This document shows positions 33,156 through 42,054 of a DNA stretch of 64,000 bases, one piece after another. Source of the DNA: Nocardioides lacusdianchii (lineage in GTDB: Bacteria; Actinomycetota; Actinomycetes; Propionibacteriales; Nocardioidaceae). The position numbers and the translations under genes were made by a program. The stretch's first letter is position 1; every line of letters begins with the position of its first letter. Location: positions 124,001-188,000 of the forward strand of contig NZ_JADHZD010000004.1 in assembly GCF_020102855.1 (NCBI RefSeq), read 5' to 3'. The notes below the pieces were generated by a model. That model had not been told where the DNA came from and ran no database searches. It saw nothing but the letters and a program-made list of their open reading frames with translations.

Positions 33156-34108
33156 GGGCACCGGCAGCCGGCCTGGCCCTGGCCCTGGCCGCCGTCGTGC
33201 TGGTCGGTGGCTGCGGGGACGGCGAGGGGTCCGCAGCCGCGGGCGACCTGGTGCAGGGACGACTCGGCGACATCGACGGAACGTCGTACCCCCTGTCCCT
33301 GCCCAACGGGCGGCTGACGTTCATCGTCGGTGACGGCCAGCCCTCGATCAGCCAGACGGAGGCCGCAGACGGTCAGACGCACGAGGCGCCGGACGGCACG
33401 GAGTGGGTCGCTCTCGACTGGCGTCTCGAACCGGGTGAGGGTGTCGAACCCTTCCAACGCGCGCTGATGGAGGACAAGGCCCAGCGCACCGGCCTCACGC
33501 TCCGCACCGGGGACGAGACGGTCGACCTCGGTGAGGCGCCAGGGTCCACGACGACACCCGCCGCGACGAGGACCTCTGGCACCGTCTACGTCGCAGCCGA
33601 CACCGGTTCCGCCCCAGTGATCGAGGTGACCTTCGACGGCGTCACCGCGAGCATTGACACCAGCACGGGCGAGGTGTCGGGTGACAGGGCCGACGCGATC
33701 AGCGAGCTCGCGGCACCGGTCGCCGACGACTGCCCGCCGCTGCGAGGCTCAGGCGTGCAGGCAGAGATCACCTGCTCCTACCTCGTCACGACTGTTCCCT
33801 ACCTTGCCGGCAGCGGGTGGTCCGACGACGGCTGGACGGTCGCGCAGGTCGAGACCCGCGGTGACACCTTCGTCCGCGGCAGGGGGACGTACGCCGTGCA
33901 GGGCACCGAAGACGGCTCCGGCTTCGACGGCACGACAGGGTCGTCGACCGTCGCCGATGAGCTGCTGAACCGCCTGACCACCAGGGTCGTCGCGAAGGGC
34001 GAGCCGGCGCAGCTCGACATCGTCCGTCGGCTCAGCGGTCTCCTCACCGACGGGAAGGGCCCCGAGGACGCCACGGCCGAGGTGAGCGCCACGGTCGACC
34101 TCGGCTGA
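33152..34108 (+). CDS. lipoprotein of unknown function closing the WXG-like cassette
   Basis: A 318-residue lipoprotein: signal peptide with lipobox VGGC (Cys21), then an acidic, Thr/Ser-rich extracellular protein in two parts joined by a TTTPAATRTS linker near residue 131. The second part has a Cys pair (DDCPPLR and EITCSY) likely to form a disulfide. I do not recognise the family. Four-base ATGA coupling to the upstream gene ties it to the same function; a surface receptor or anchor for the secreted partners is possible. Base composition looks slightly less GC-rich than the neighbours. Confidence 0.7.
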   Translation: MRAPAAGLALALAAVVLVGGCGDGEGSAAAGDLVQGRLGDIDGTSYPLSLPNGRLTFIVGDGQPSISQTEAADGQTHEAPDGTEWVALDWRLEPGEGVEPFQRALMEDKAQRTGLTLRTGDETVDLGEAPGSTTTPAATRTSGTVYVAADTGSAPVIEVTFDGVTASIDTSTGEVSGDRADAISELAAPVADDCPPLRGSGVQAEITCSYLVTTVPYLAGSGWSDDGWTVAQVETRGDTFVRGRGTYAVQGTEDGSGFDGTTGSSTVADELLNRLTTRVVAKGEPAQLDIVRRLSGLLTDGKGPEDATAEVSATVDLG

Positions 34109-34157
34109 GGCAGGAGCGGCCCAGTCCCCGTCGGCGGGTCCGGGTGCCGCCGGATCC

Positions 34158-35858
34158 TCAGCCGGCCAGCGCCCGCCCCACCGCGCGCCCGGAGAAGATG
34201 CACCCGCCGAGGAACGTGCCCTCGAGGGCGTTGTAGCCGTGCACGCCGCCCCCGCCGAAGCCGGCGACCTCTCCCGCGGCGTACAGGCCGGGGACCGGGG
34301 TGCCGTCGGCGGCCACGCACTGGCCGTCGAGGTTGGTCTCGAGGCCGCCGAGCGTCTTGCGCGACAGGATGTTGAGGCGTACGGCGATGAGCGGGCCGTG
34401 CGCCGGGTCGAGGACCTGGTGCGGCTTGGCGACCCGGATCAGCTTGTCCGTGCGGCTGCGGCGGGCGTTGTGGATCGCCATCACCTGGATGTCCTTGGTG
34501 AAGGAGTTGTCCATCTCGCGGTCGCGGGCCTCGATCTGGGTGCGCAGGTCGGCGGGGTCGAGCTTCGGGCCGCGGGCCAGCTCGTTCATCCCGGTGACGA
34601 GCTCGTCGAGGTCCTGGGCCACGACGAAGTCGACGCCGTGCTCCTTGAAGGCCTCGACGGGCCCGGGGGCGCCCTTCGCGAGCCGGGTCCTCGCCAGGAA
34701 CTTCAGGTCCTTGCCGGTGATGTCGGGGTTCTGCTCCGAGCCGGAGAGGGCGAACTCCTTCTCGATGATCGACTGGGTCAGGACGAACCACGAGTAGTCG
34801 TGGCCTGCGGCGAGGATCTGCTTCATCGCGCCGATCGAGTCGGCGCCGGGCACGCCCGACATCCCCTCGAGTCGCTTGCCCGTGGCGTCGAACCACATCG
34901 ACGACGGGCCGGGAAGGATCCGGATCGCGTGGTCGGGCCACACCGGGTCCCAGTTGTGGATCCCCTCGACGTAGGCCCACATCCGGTCCTTGTTGACCAT
35001 CGTCGCGCCCGCGGCCTCGGAGATCGCCTGCATCCGCCCGTCCACGTGCGCCGGGACACCGCTGATCATGTGGTCGGGGGCGGCACCGACCCGCTCGGTC
35101 GGCCAGCTGCGGCGCATCAGCTCATGGTTGTGGCCGATGCCCCCGCTCGTCACGACGACCGCGGCGGCGCGGTGCTCGAAGGTGCCGACCGCGTCGCGGC
35201 CGGACTTCACGCCGCGCTCGGCGTCGTCGTCGGCCAGGACGGTGCCGCGCACGCCGACGACCACGCCGTCCTCGACCACGACCTCGTCGACCTGGTGGCG
35301 GAACGCGAGGCGTACCAGCCCCTGCGCCTCGGCCTTCTCGACGGGCTCGGCGAAGATCCGGACCACCTCGGGGCCGGTGCCCCAGGTGAGGTGGAAGCGC
35401 GGGACCGAGTTGCCGTGGCCCGTCGCGCGACCGTCGCCACGCTCGGCCCACCCGACGAACGGCAGCGACCTGAGGCCGAGGTCGTGGAGGTAGGCGCGCT
35501 TCTCGCGGTGGGCGAAGTCGACGTAGGCCCTGGCCCACTGCTGCGGCCAGAAGTCCTCGCCGCGGCCGGGGCCGTCGGTGCCGTCGCCGAGGCGGTCGAA
35601 CTGTGCCGAGCCCTGCCAGTCCTGCCAGGCCAGCTCGGGAGAGTCCTTGATGCCCATCCGTCGCTGCTCGGGACTGTCGACGAAGAGCAGCCCGCCGAGT
35701 GACCACCAGGCCTGGCCGCCGAGGTTGTGGCGGTTCTCCTGGTCGAGGACCAGCACCCGCTTGCCGGCGAGGGCGAGCTCGTGGGTGGCGACGAGGCCGG
35801 CGAGTCCCGCGCCGACCACGATCACGTCCGGGGTGAAGTCGGTGCCTGTGTCGCTCAT
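34158..35858 (-). CDS. FAD-binding dehydrogenase (KstD/fumarate reductase-like)
   Basis: A 566-residue flavoprotein with the FAD loop VIVVGAGLAGLVATHE at the N-terminus and a closing GLYAAGEVAGFGGGGVHGYNALEGTFLGG segment. The length and both ends match the actinobacterial FAD-binding dehydrogenase group that includes M. tuberculosis Rv0785, related to 3-ketosteroid delta-1-dehydrogenases. The substrate is unknown; a steroid or other ketone is plausible. Its ATG overlaps the stop of the TetR gene by four bases (ATGA), so regulator and enzyme form one operon. Confidence 0.88.
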   Translation of the reverse strand: MSDTGTDFTPDVIVVGAGLAGLVATHELALAGKRVLVLDQENRHNLGGQAWWSLGGLLFVDSPEQRRMGIKDSPELAWQDWQGSAQFDRLGDGTDGPGRGEDFWPQQWARAYVDFAHREKRAYLHDLGLRSLPFVGWAERGDGRATGHGNSVPRFHLTWGTGPEVVRIFAEPVEKAEAQGLVRLAFRHQVDEVVVEDGVVVGVRGTVLADDDAERGVKSGRDAVGTFEHRAAAVVVTSGGIGHNHELMRRSWPTERVGAAPDHMISGVPAHVDGRMQAISEAAGATMVNKDRMWAYVEGIHNWDPVWPDHAIRILPGPSSMWFDATGKRLEGMSGVPGADSIGAMKQILAAGHDYSWFVLTQSIIEKEFALSGSEQNPDITGKDLKFLARTRLAKGAPGPVEAFKEHGVDFVVAQDLDELVTGMNELARGPKLDPADLRTQIEARDREMDNSFTKDIQVMAIHNARRSRTDKLIRVAKPHQVLDPAHGPLIAVRLNILSRKTLGGLETNLDGQCVAADGTPVPGLYAAGEVAGFGGGGVHGYNALEGTFLGGCIFSGRAVGRALAG

Positions 35859-36487
35859 CGGGTCTCCTGCTGGTCGTAGCGGTGGACGATCATCTCGGCG
35901 AGCAGGCGCAGCGCCCGGTCGACGGTGCGGCCGGGGGCGGCCGCGGGGTCGGGGTCGAGGGCGGAGAAGGCCAGCCCGTCGAGCATGTTGACGACGACGC
36001 TCAGCACGGGCGCGAGGTCGTCGGCGGGGAGGCGGTCGCCCCAGAGGTCGGCCGCGGCGTCGAGCATCTGTGCCTGGAGCGACTCGCGGGCGGGGCGGAG
36101 CGCCTCGCGGAGGTCGGCGTCGGCGCGGGCGGCGACGAGCAGCTCGCGCCAGGTCTGGTTGGCCGGCGAGAGGACGACCGTGCGCAGGTGGGCGAGGACT
36201 GCGGCCACGTCGTCGACGGTGTCCACGTCGGATCCCACGGTCTCGCGGAAGGCCGCGACGTTGCGCGTCGCGACGTGCTCCGCGGTGGCGACGAGCAGGG
36301 CCTGCCGGGTGGGGAAGTGGCGGAAGAGCGCTCCCTGGCTCACGCCCGCCTCGGCGCAGACAGCGGCGGTCGAGGTGGCGGCGTACCCCCGCTCGGCCAG
36401 GCACGTCACGCTCGCGTCGAGCAGGGCGGTGATCGTGCCGGCGCGGCGGTCGGCCTGGGTGCGGCGGGGAGGCGGTGGGAAGCTCAC
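35855..36487 (-). CDS. TetR-family regulator
   Basis: A 210-residue regulator with the helix-turn-helix at about 36-60 (TSTAAVCAEAGVSQGALFRHF) and an all-helical ligand domain. GTG start at 36487; the longer frame upstream is not used because a palindrome lies there. It is translationally coupled to the FAD dehydrogenase and probably represses the operon through the 22-base palindrome at 36502. Confidence 0.92.
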   Translation of the reverse strand: MSFPPPPRRTQADRRAGTITALLDASVTCLAERGYAATSTAAVCAEAGVSQGALFRHFPTRQALLVATAEHVATRNVAAFRETVGSDVDTVDDVAAVLAHLRTVVLSPANQTWRELLVAARADADLREALRPARESLQAQMLDAAADLWGDRLPADDLAPVLSVVVNMLDGLAFSALDPDPAAAPGRTVDRALRLLAEMIVHRYDQQETR

Positions 36488-36501
36488 CGCTCCAGTCTCA
36501 C

Positions 36502-36523
36502 ATAGAAAGTGAGGACTTGCTAT
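36502..36523. promoter_or_regulatory. operator upstream of the TetR/FAD dehydrogenase operon
   Basis: A 22-base inverted repeat with arms ATAGAAAGT and ACTTGCTAT that match at 8 of 9 pairs, centred 26 bases before the GTG. It is AT-rich in an otherwise GC-rich region, as expected of a promoter/operator. Confidence 0.7.
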
Positions 36524-36531
36524 CTATTGTC

Positions 36532-36619
36532 GGAGTCACCGCTGAAGTGGTGAGTCCCGCGCGGACCGGGCGTTGCAACGGCCCGACCGCGCGGGGGTCC
36601 CCGCTCAAGCGGTGACTCC
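36532..36619. terminator. large nested hairpin downstream of the carboxylase alpha gene
   Basis: Three nested stems share one axis: 36532-36543 with 36608-36619 (12 perfect pairs), 36556-36564 with 36587-36595 (9 perfect pairs) and 36567-36571 with 36581-36585, capped by CGTTGCAACG. The structure begins seven bases after the minus-strand stop at 36626, so it probably terminates that transcript and insulates the TetR operon. Confidence 0.7.
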
Positions 36620-36625
36620 CCGAGG

Positions 36626-38401
36626 TCAGTCCTTGATCTCGCAGATCACGGCGCCGTTGGTCACCGTGGCCCCGACCTCGGCCTGGAGGCCGGTGACGGT
36701 GCCGGCGCGGTGGGCCTTGAGGGGCTGCTCCATCTTCATCGCCTCCATGACGACGATGACGTCGCCCTCGGCGACGGAGGCGCCCTCCTCGACGGCGACC
36801 TTGACGATCGTGCCCTGCATGGGGGAGGTGACCGCGTCACCGGACGCGGCGGCGCCGGCCTTCTTGGCCGAGCGCTTCGACTTCTTGGCGCCACCCGCGG
36901 GGCCGCCGGCGGACAGTCCGCCGAGCCCGGCGGGGAGGACGACCTCGAGGCGGCGGCCGCCGACCTCGACGACGACCTTCTGGCGCTCGCCGGCCTCCTC
37001 GGCCTCCGCGGAGTCGCCCGAGTAGGGCTCGATCTGGTTGTCGAACTCGGTCTCGATCCACTGCGTGTAGACGGTGAACTCGCCCTCGCCGGACGGCGTC
37101 GAGGCGCCGACGTAGGCCGGGTCGGACACGACCGCGCGGTGGAAGGGGATGACGGTCGGCATGCCGTCGACGACGAACTCGTCGAGGGCGCGGCGCGAGC
37201 GCTCGAGCGCCTGGGTGCGGGTGGTGCCGGTGACGATCAGCTTGGCGATGAGGGAGTCGAACGAGCCCGGGATGGTCTCGCCGTTCTCGTAGCCGCCGTC
37301 GAGGCGTACGCCGGGACCGCTGGGCGGCGACCACGCCGACAGGGTGCCGGGGGCGGGCATGAAGTTGCGCCCGCCGTCCTCGGCGTTGATGCGGAACTCG
37401 ATCGAGTGGCCGCGGACCTCCGGGTCGCCGTAGCCGAGCTCCTCGCCCGCCGCGATGCGGAACATCTCGCGGACCAGGTCGATGCCGGTGACCTCCTCGG
37501 ACACGCAGTGCTCGACCTGGAGGCGGGTGTTGACCTCGAGGAAGGAGATGGTGCCGTCCTGCGCCACGAGGAACTCGCAGGTGCCGGCGCCGTAGTAGCC
37601 GGCCTCGGTGAGGATCCGCTTGGACGACTCGTAGAGCTCGGTCATCTGCTCGTCGGTGAGGAACGGCGCGGGCGCCTCCTCGACCAGCTTCTGGTTGCGG
37701 CGCTGGAGCGAGCAGTCGCGCGTGGAGACCACGACGACGTTGCCGTGCTGGTCGGCCAGGCACTGGGTCTCGACGTGGCGTGGCTTGTCGAGGAACTTCT
37801 CCACCAGGCACTCGCCGCGACCGAAGGCGGTCACGGCCTCGCGCACGGCGGACTCGTAGGCGTCGGGGATCTCCTCGAGCGTGCGGGCGACCTTGAGGCC
37901 GCGACCGCCACCACCGAAGACGGCCTTGATCGCGACCGGGAGGCCGTTGGCCTTGGCGAACTCGACGACCTCGTCGGCGTCCTTGACCGGGTCCTTGGTG
38001 CCCGGGGCCAGGGGGGCGTTCGCCCGGTCGGCGATGTGCTTGGCCTTCGCCTTGTCGCCCAGCGCCTCGATCGCGGCCGGCGGTGGGCCGATCCAGATCA
38101 GCCCGGCGTCCATGACGGCCTGGGCGAAGTCGGCGTTCTCGGCGAGGAAGCCGTAGCCGGGGTGGATCGAGTCCGCGCCGGACTTCTCGGCGATCGCGAT
38201 GATCTTGGCGATGTCGAGGTAGGACTCCGCGGGCGTGGCTCCGCCGAGGGAGTGGGCCTCGTCGGCCAGGCGGACGAACAGCGCGTCGCGGTCCGGGTCG
38301 GCGTAGACGGCGACGGAGCCGATGCCGGCGTCCTTGCAGGCGCGGATGACGCGGACGGCGATCTCGCCGCGGTTGGCGATGAGGACCTTCTTCAAGCTCA
38401 C
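36626..38401 (-). CDS. accA3: acyl-CoA carboxylase alpha subunit (biotin carboxylase plus BCCP)
   Basis: A 591-residue fused subunit. Biotin carboxylase spans about 1-450 ([56 protein letters not shown]), then a basic Ala/Lys linker, then the biotinyl domain with MEAMKMEQ near the C-terminus. It carboxylates its own biotin for transfer by a separate beta subunit; the one encoded at 58808 with epsilon at 58578 is the likely partner, though unlinked. The gene symbol is by analogy with mycobacteria. A large hairpin follows the stop. Confidence 0.94.
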   Translation of the reverse strand: MSLKKVLIANRGEIAVRVIRACKDAGIGSVAVYADPDRDALFVRLADEAHSLGGATPAESYLDIAKIIAIAEKSGADSIHPGYGFLAENADFAQAVMDAGLIWIGPPPAAIEALGDKAKAKHIADRANAPLAPGTKDPVKDADEVVEFAKANGLPVAIKAVFGGGGRGLKVARTLEEIPDAYESAVREAVTAFGRGECLVEKFLDKPRHVETQCLADQHGNVVVVSTRDCSLQRRNQKLVEEAPAPFLTDEQMTELYESSKRILTEAGYYGAGTCEFLVAQDGTISFLEVNTRLQVEHCVSEEVTGIDLVREMFRIAAGEELGYGDPEVRGHSIEFRINAEDGGRNFMPAPGTLSAWSPPSGPGVRLDGGYENGETIPGSFDSLIAKLIVTGTTRTQALERSRRALDEFVVDGMPTVIPFHRAVVSDPAYVGASTPSGEGEFTVYTQWIETEFDNQIEPYSGDSAEAEEAGERQKVVVEVGGRRLEVVLPAGLGGLSAGGPAGGAKKSKRSAKKAGAAASGDAVTSPMQGTIVKVAVEEGASVAEGDVIVVMEAMKMEQPLKAHRAGTVTGLQAEVGATVTNGAVICEIKD

Positions 38402-38455
38402 GCGAGGACTCCTGGATCGGCTGTGCGGTGGACGGGAGGCGTGCCGCTCGGCAGG

Positions 38456-41008
38456 CTACCGCGAGGCGAGGATGGCGCGACCGACAGCCTGATGCACCGG
38501 ACGCACGACGCGCGCGTAGGCGATGCCGACTGTGAGCGACGCCACAAGGGCCAGCCACTGGTGGCCGGCGTCCTCGAGGGCCGGGTAGACCTGCCAGTGG
38601 GTGAGGTAGATGAACAGGCTCGCCCCTGCCAGGACGCCGGCAGCGCGCGCCAGGACCGGCGGCAGGGACACGTGGGGCAGCCACAGCATGAGCAGGAACC
38701 CGCCCAGCACGATCACCTCGCGGTGCGGCTGGCCGAAGAAGCCGACCGTCAGGGCTGCTGCGAGCGCGGTGACGAGCAGGCGCCGACGGGTGTCGGTCGC
38801 ACGGGCCGCGACCCAGCCGAGGGCGAAGAAGAACGCCACCACGAGCGTCGTGTAGCGCTCGGTGGCCCCGGCGCGCAGGCCGACGTCGAGGAAGCGTGCG
38901 AGCGCGGTGACGGCGAGCACGCCCAGCGCGAAGCCGAAGGGCGTACGCCGCTCGAGGCGGTGCAGTCGGGGCACGCAGGACACGGCGAGGGCGGCGGCGG
39001 TGATCCAGACCAGTGACTCCAGGAACCACAGCTGCCACTGGTCGTCCCACTCGGTGCCGTTGACCACCTCGCGCACGAAGAGCGCGGTCGTCAGGTCGTA
39101 GGTGCCGAGCAGCAGCGCGACGCCACCGACCCAGATCAGCGACGGGACCACGAGCTGGGCCAGGCCCGACAGGCCGTGGCGCAACCGGTCGCGCGCGCCG
39201 CCCGCTCCGGAGAGCTGGAAGCGGGCGAAGTTGAAGCCGGCCAGTGCGAGCAGCAGGTGCGCGCCGCCCTCGAGGCCGACCAGGTCGACGTGGCTGGCGA
39301 CGACGAAGACGATCGCCAGCGCGCGGAGGGCGACCGTGGTGTCGAGGCGGGCCCAGCGCCGCGGACCGGCGTCGCCCTCCACCGGGCGGGCGGCCAGCTC
39401 CTCGAGCTCGTCGAGGGGCCGGGTGTGCCACCCCGCGGGCAGGCCCTGCGGGAAGTGGTCCGCGAGCCGGGTCGCGAGCTCGACGTAGGACAACGAGTCG
39501 CCGCCGAGGTCGACGAAGGAGTCCGAGCCGTCGGCGTCGGGGCGACCGAGGACGCGCACGAAGTCCGCGCGGACGGGGTCGAGCCCGGCGGCCTCGGCCG
39601 GGGCGTCGTCGGCCTGCTCGGTGAGGTCGGCGAGGTCGCCGAGCGCGGAGTAGTCGGTCTTCCCGGTGCTGGTGAGCGGGACCTGGGCGAGGACCGTGAC
39701 GCGTACGGCGTGGGCGGGCAGGCCGCTGTGGCTGGTCGCGAGCGACCGGGCCGCGCCGCTCGCGCGCCCGTGGGTGAGAAAGACGTGGACCATCCGCTCG
39801 GTGGCCACCACCCGGGCGTGGCGGTCGAGGGTGGCGCGAAGGGTCTGCTCGACGGCGTCGAGGTCGATGCGCAGGCCGAAGACCTTGCCGTAGCGGTTGC
39901 GGCGGCCGACCACCTCGAGGAGGCCGTCGACCCGGCGGGCGAGGTCGCCGGTCCGGAGCTCGGTGGTGACCCGGCCGAGCGCGAGGTCGGCGGGCGCCTC
40001 GGCGTAGCCCAGCATCACGTTGGGCCCGGTGTAGACCAGCTCGCCGACGCCGGGACGGTCGTCCACGGTCTCGTCGAGGCGCAGCTCGCCACCGGGGATG
40101 GCGACGCCGATCGCGCCCGGGTGCTCCTCGGCGAGGTCCGGCGGCAGCCAGGCCATCCGCGCCGTGGCCTCGGTGGCGCCGTACATGACCACGAGGTCCC
40201 ACCCACGGCTGCGCCCGAACCGGCTCCAGCGGCGTACGGCGTCGGGGTCGAGGCGCCCGCCCGCCTGGGTCACCTGCCGCAGGCGGGGGAGGTCGCGGTC
40301 CTCGAAGCCGCTGGTGGCCAGCAGGTCGAAGGTGTGGGGGACGCCGGCGAGCGTCGTGGCGCCGGTGCGCGCGAAGAGGTCCCAGAAGCACTCGTCGACC
40401 ACGCTCAGCGAGGTCAGCACGACGCTGGCGCCCGCGACGAGGTGGGAGTGCAGCACCGACAGGCCGTAGCAGTAGTGCAGCGGCAGCGCCGTGATCGCGC
40501 GGTCGTCGGGGGTCAGGCGCAGGTAGTCGGCGATGGCGGCGGCGTTGCTGGCCACGTTGTCGCGCGAGAGCCGCACCAGCTTGGGCGACCCGGTGGTGCC
40601 GGAGGTGCTCAGCAGCAGGGCCAGGTCGGGATGGAGCTCGTGCGCGGAGACGTCACGGCGTACGTCGTCGGGGGCACCGGTCGTGCAGACGATGTCGGGG
40701 TCGTAGGCCGCGACCATCGCGGCGCGCTGGGCCTCGCGCCCGTCGGGCACGACCAGCGCGACGTGGCCGTGCTGGAGCGCGGCGAGGTAGGCGACGAGCG
40801 CGTCGAGGTCGTTGGCGCCCTCGACCAGCACCAGGCGGCGGGCCGGTCCCCAGGTCCGCGCCCGGTCGGCGACGCGTCGGGCGAGGTCGGCATGGCTGAG
40901 CACCTCGTGGTCGGTGACCACGGCCGGGGCGTCGTCGCGACCGGCGTGCTGGAGGACCGCGGTGGTCGTGCCGGTGGGCAGGCGCGGCGAGGGGGACGTG
41001 AGGGTCAC
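38456..41008 (-). CDS. adenylation domain - acyl carrier domain - membrane acyltransferase fusion
   Basis: An 850-residue three-part protein. Residues about 15-455 form an ANL adenylation domain: STSGTTGSPK (134-143), YGATEA (276-281), RTGDLAR (about 352-358), RNRYGKVFGLRI and the catalytic Lys450 in STGKTDY. Residues about 475-540 are a carrier domain with the phosphopantetheine serine Ser505 in LGGDSLSY. Residues about 555-850 are a multi-helix acyltransferase-3 domain (LRALAIVFVVASHVDL at the start). There is no condensation domain. It should activate a carboxylic acid, load it on the carrier and pass it to an acceptor across or at the membrane. Its GTG overlaps the upstream ATPase stop (GTGA), placing it in the iron-box operon. 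Substrate and acceptor are unknown. Confidence 0.9.
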   Translation of the reverse strand: MTLTSPSPRLPTGTTTAVLQHAGRDDAPAVVTDHEVLSHADLARRVADRARTWGPARRLVLVEGANDLDALVAYLAALQHGHVALVVPDGREAQRAAMVAAYDPDIVCTTGAPDDVRRDVSAHELHPDLALLLSTSGTTGSPKLVRLSRDNVASNAAAIADYLRLTPDDRAITALPLHYCYGLSVLHSHLVAGASVVLTSLSVVDECFWDLFARTGATTLAGVPHTFDLLATSGFEDRDLPRLRQVTQAGGRLDPDAVRRWSRFGRSRGWDLVVMYGATEATARMAWLPPDLAEEHPGAIGVAIPGGELRLDETVDDRPGVGELVYTGPNVMLGYAEAPADLALGRVTTELRTGDLARRVDGLLEVVGRRNRYGKVFGLRIDLDAVEQTLRATLDRHARVVATERMVHVFLTHGRASGAARSLATSHSGLPAHAVRVTVLAQVPLTSTGKTDYSALGDLADLTEQADDAPAEAAGLDPVRADFVRVLGRPDADGSDSFVDLGGDSLSYVELATRLADHFPQGLPAGWHTRPLDELEELAARPVEGDAGPRRWARLDTTVALRALAIVFVVASHVDLVGLEGGAHLLLALAGFNFARFQLSGAGGARDRLRHGLSGLAQLVVPSLIWVGGVALLLGTYDLTTALFVREVVNGTEWDDQWQLWFLESLVWITAAALAVSCVPRLHRLERRTPFGFALGVLAVTALARFLDVGLRAGATERYTTLVVAFFFALGWVAARATDTRRRLLVTALAAALTVGFFGQPHREVIVLGGFLLMLWLPHVSLPPVLARAAGVLAGASLFIYLTHWQVYPALEDAGHQWLALVASLTVGIAYARVVRPVHQAVGRAILASR

Positions 41009-42054
41009 GGCAGCCCCGCGGACGTGTAGGCCCGGACCAGTCCTGTCACGCGCAGGTGGACGGGGTCGCCGGCGACGGGGTGGCGCACGCCGGCCATGCG
41101 GGCGAGCACCGAGGTGCCCTCGTCGAGACGCACCTGCACCGCGCAGTCGTGGCCGTAGTAGCTGACCTCCTCGACCGTTCCGCGCACGCCCTCGGCGTGG
41201 GCGAGGTCGACGAAGACCTGCTCGGGGCGCACCATCAGCGCGACGTCGCCCTCGGCCGGGGCGGTCAGCACGACCTCGCCGAGCGCGCACGTGGCGCGCG
41301 TGCCGCGAGCGGTGCCGGGCAGGACGACCGCACGGCCGACGAACTCCGCCACCTGCGGGTCGCTGGGTGAGAGGTAGACCTCGCTCGGCGGCGCCGACTG
41401 CACCAGCCGTCCGCCGCGCATCACCGCGACCTGGTCGGCCAGGGAGAGCGCCTCGTTCTGGTCGTGCGTCACCAGCAGGGCCGTGGTGTTGGTGGCCTGC
41501 AGCGCCCGGCGCACAGCACGCGCGGTGCTGCCGCGCAGCCCGGCGTCGAGTGAGGAGAAGGGCTCGTCGAGCAGCACGACCGCGGGCGCGGGCGCCAGCG
41601 AGCGGGCCAGGGCGACGCGCTGCTGCTGGCCACCGGAGAGCTCGTCGGGGCGGCGGTCGCGGAAGTCGCGCGGCAGCTCGACGAGGTCGAGCATCTCCGC
41701 GACGCGGTCCTCGCCGGTCGTGCCGCGCTCGTCGCGCGGCAGGCCGAAGGCGATGTTGGCGGCGACGTCGAGGTGCGGGAACAGCGCCCCCTCCTGGGGG
41801 ACGTAGCCGACCCGGCGCGTCTGCGGGGGCATGGGGCGTACGCCGTCGCCGGCGACGACGGTGCTGCCGAAGGCGATGGTGCCGGACTCGGGCACGAGGA
41901 AGCCGGCGATGAGGCGCAGCAGGGTCGTCTTGCCGCAGCCCGACGGGCCGAGCACCGTCGTGAAGGAGCCGTGCGGGACCTCGAGGGTCACGTCGTCGAC
42001 CGCGCGGGTGGAGCCGAAGGACCTGGTGACCCCGGTGATGGTCAGGGAGCTCAT
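41005..42054 (-). CDS. fbpC: ABC transporter ATP-binding protein, FbpC type (ferric iron)
   Basis: A 349-residue ATPase with Walker A GPSGCGKTT, the signature LSGGQQQR, Walker B VVLLDEP and a C-terminal TOBE-type regulatory region (about 240-349). This architecture matches Fe(III), sulfate/molybdate and polyamine importers; the partner binding protein and the iron box favour iron. ATG 42054 overlaps the permease stop (ATGA) and the stop overlaps the next GTG, so it sits in the middle of a coupled operon. Confidence 0.9.
   Translation of the reverse strand: MSSLTITGVTRSFGSTRAVDDVTLEVPHGSFTTVLGPSGCGKTTLLRLIAGFLVPESGTIAFGSTVVAGDGVRPMPPQTRRVGYVPQEGALFPHLDVAANIAFGLPRDERGTTGEDRVAEMLDLVELPRDFRDRRPDELSGGQQQRVALARSLAPAPAVVLLDEPFSSLDAGLRGSTARAVRRALQATNTTALLVTHDQNEALSLADQVAVMRGGRLVQSAPPSEVYLSPSDPQVAEFVGRAVVLPGTARGTRATCALGEVVLTAPAEGDVALMVRPEQVFVDLAHAEGVRGTVEEVSYYGHDCAVQVRLDEGTSVLARMAGVRHPVAGDPVHLRVTGLVRAYTSAGLP

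Noticed and set aside
36837..40391. A 1184-codon minus-strand open frame spanning two genes
   Set aside because: It runs out of frame through the carboxylase and acyltransferase genes; its translation is an Arg/Pro/Gly-rich pattern typical of GC-rich shadow frames, while the true frames give clear domains.
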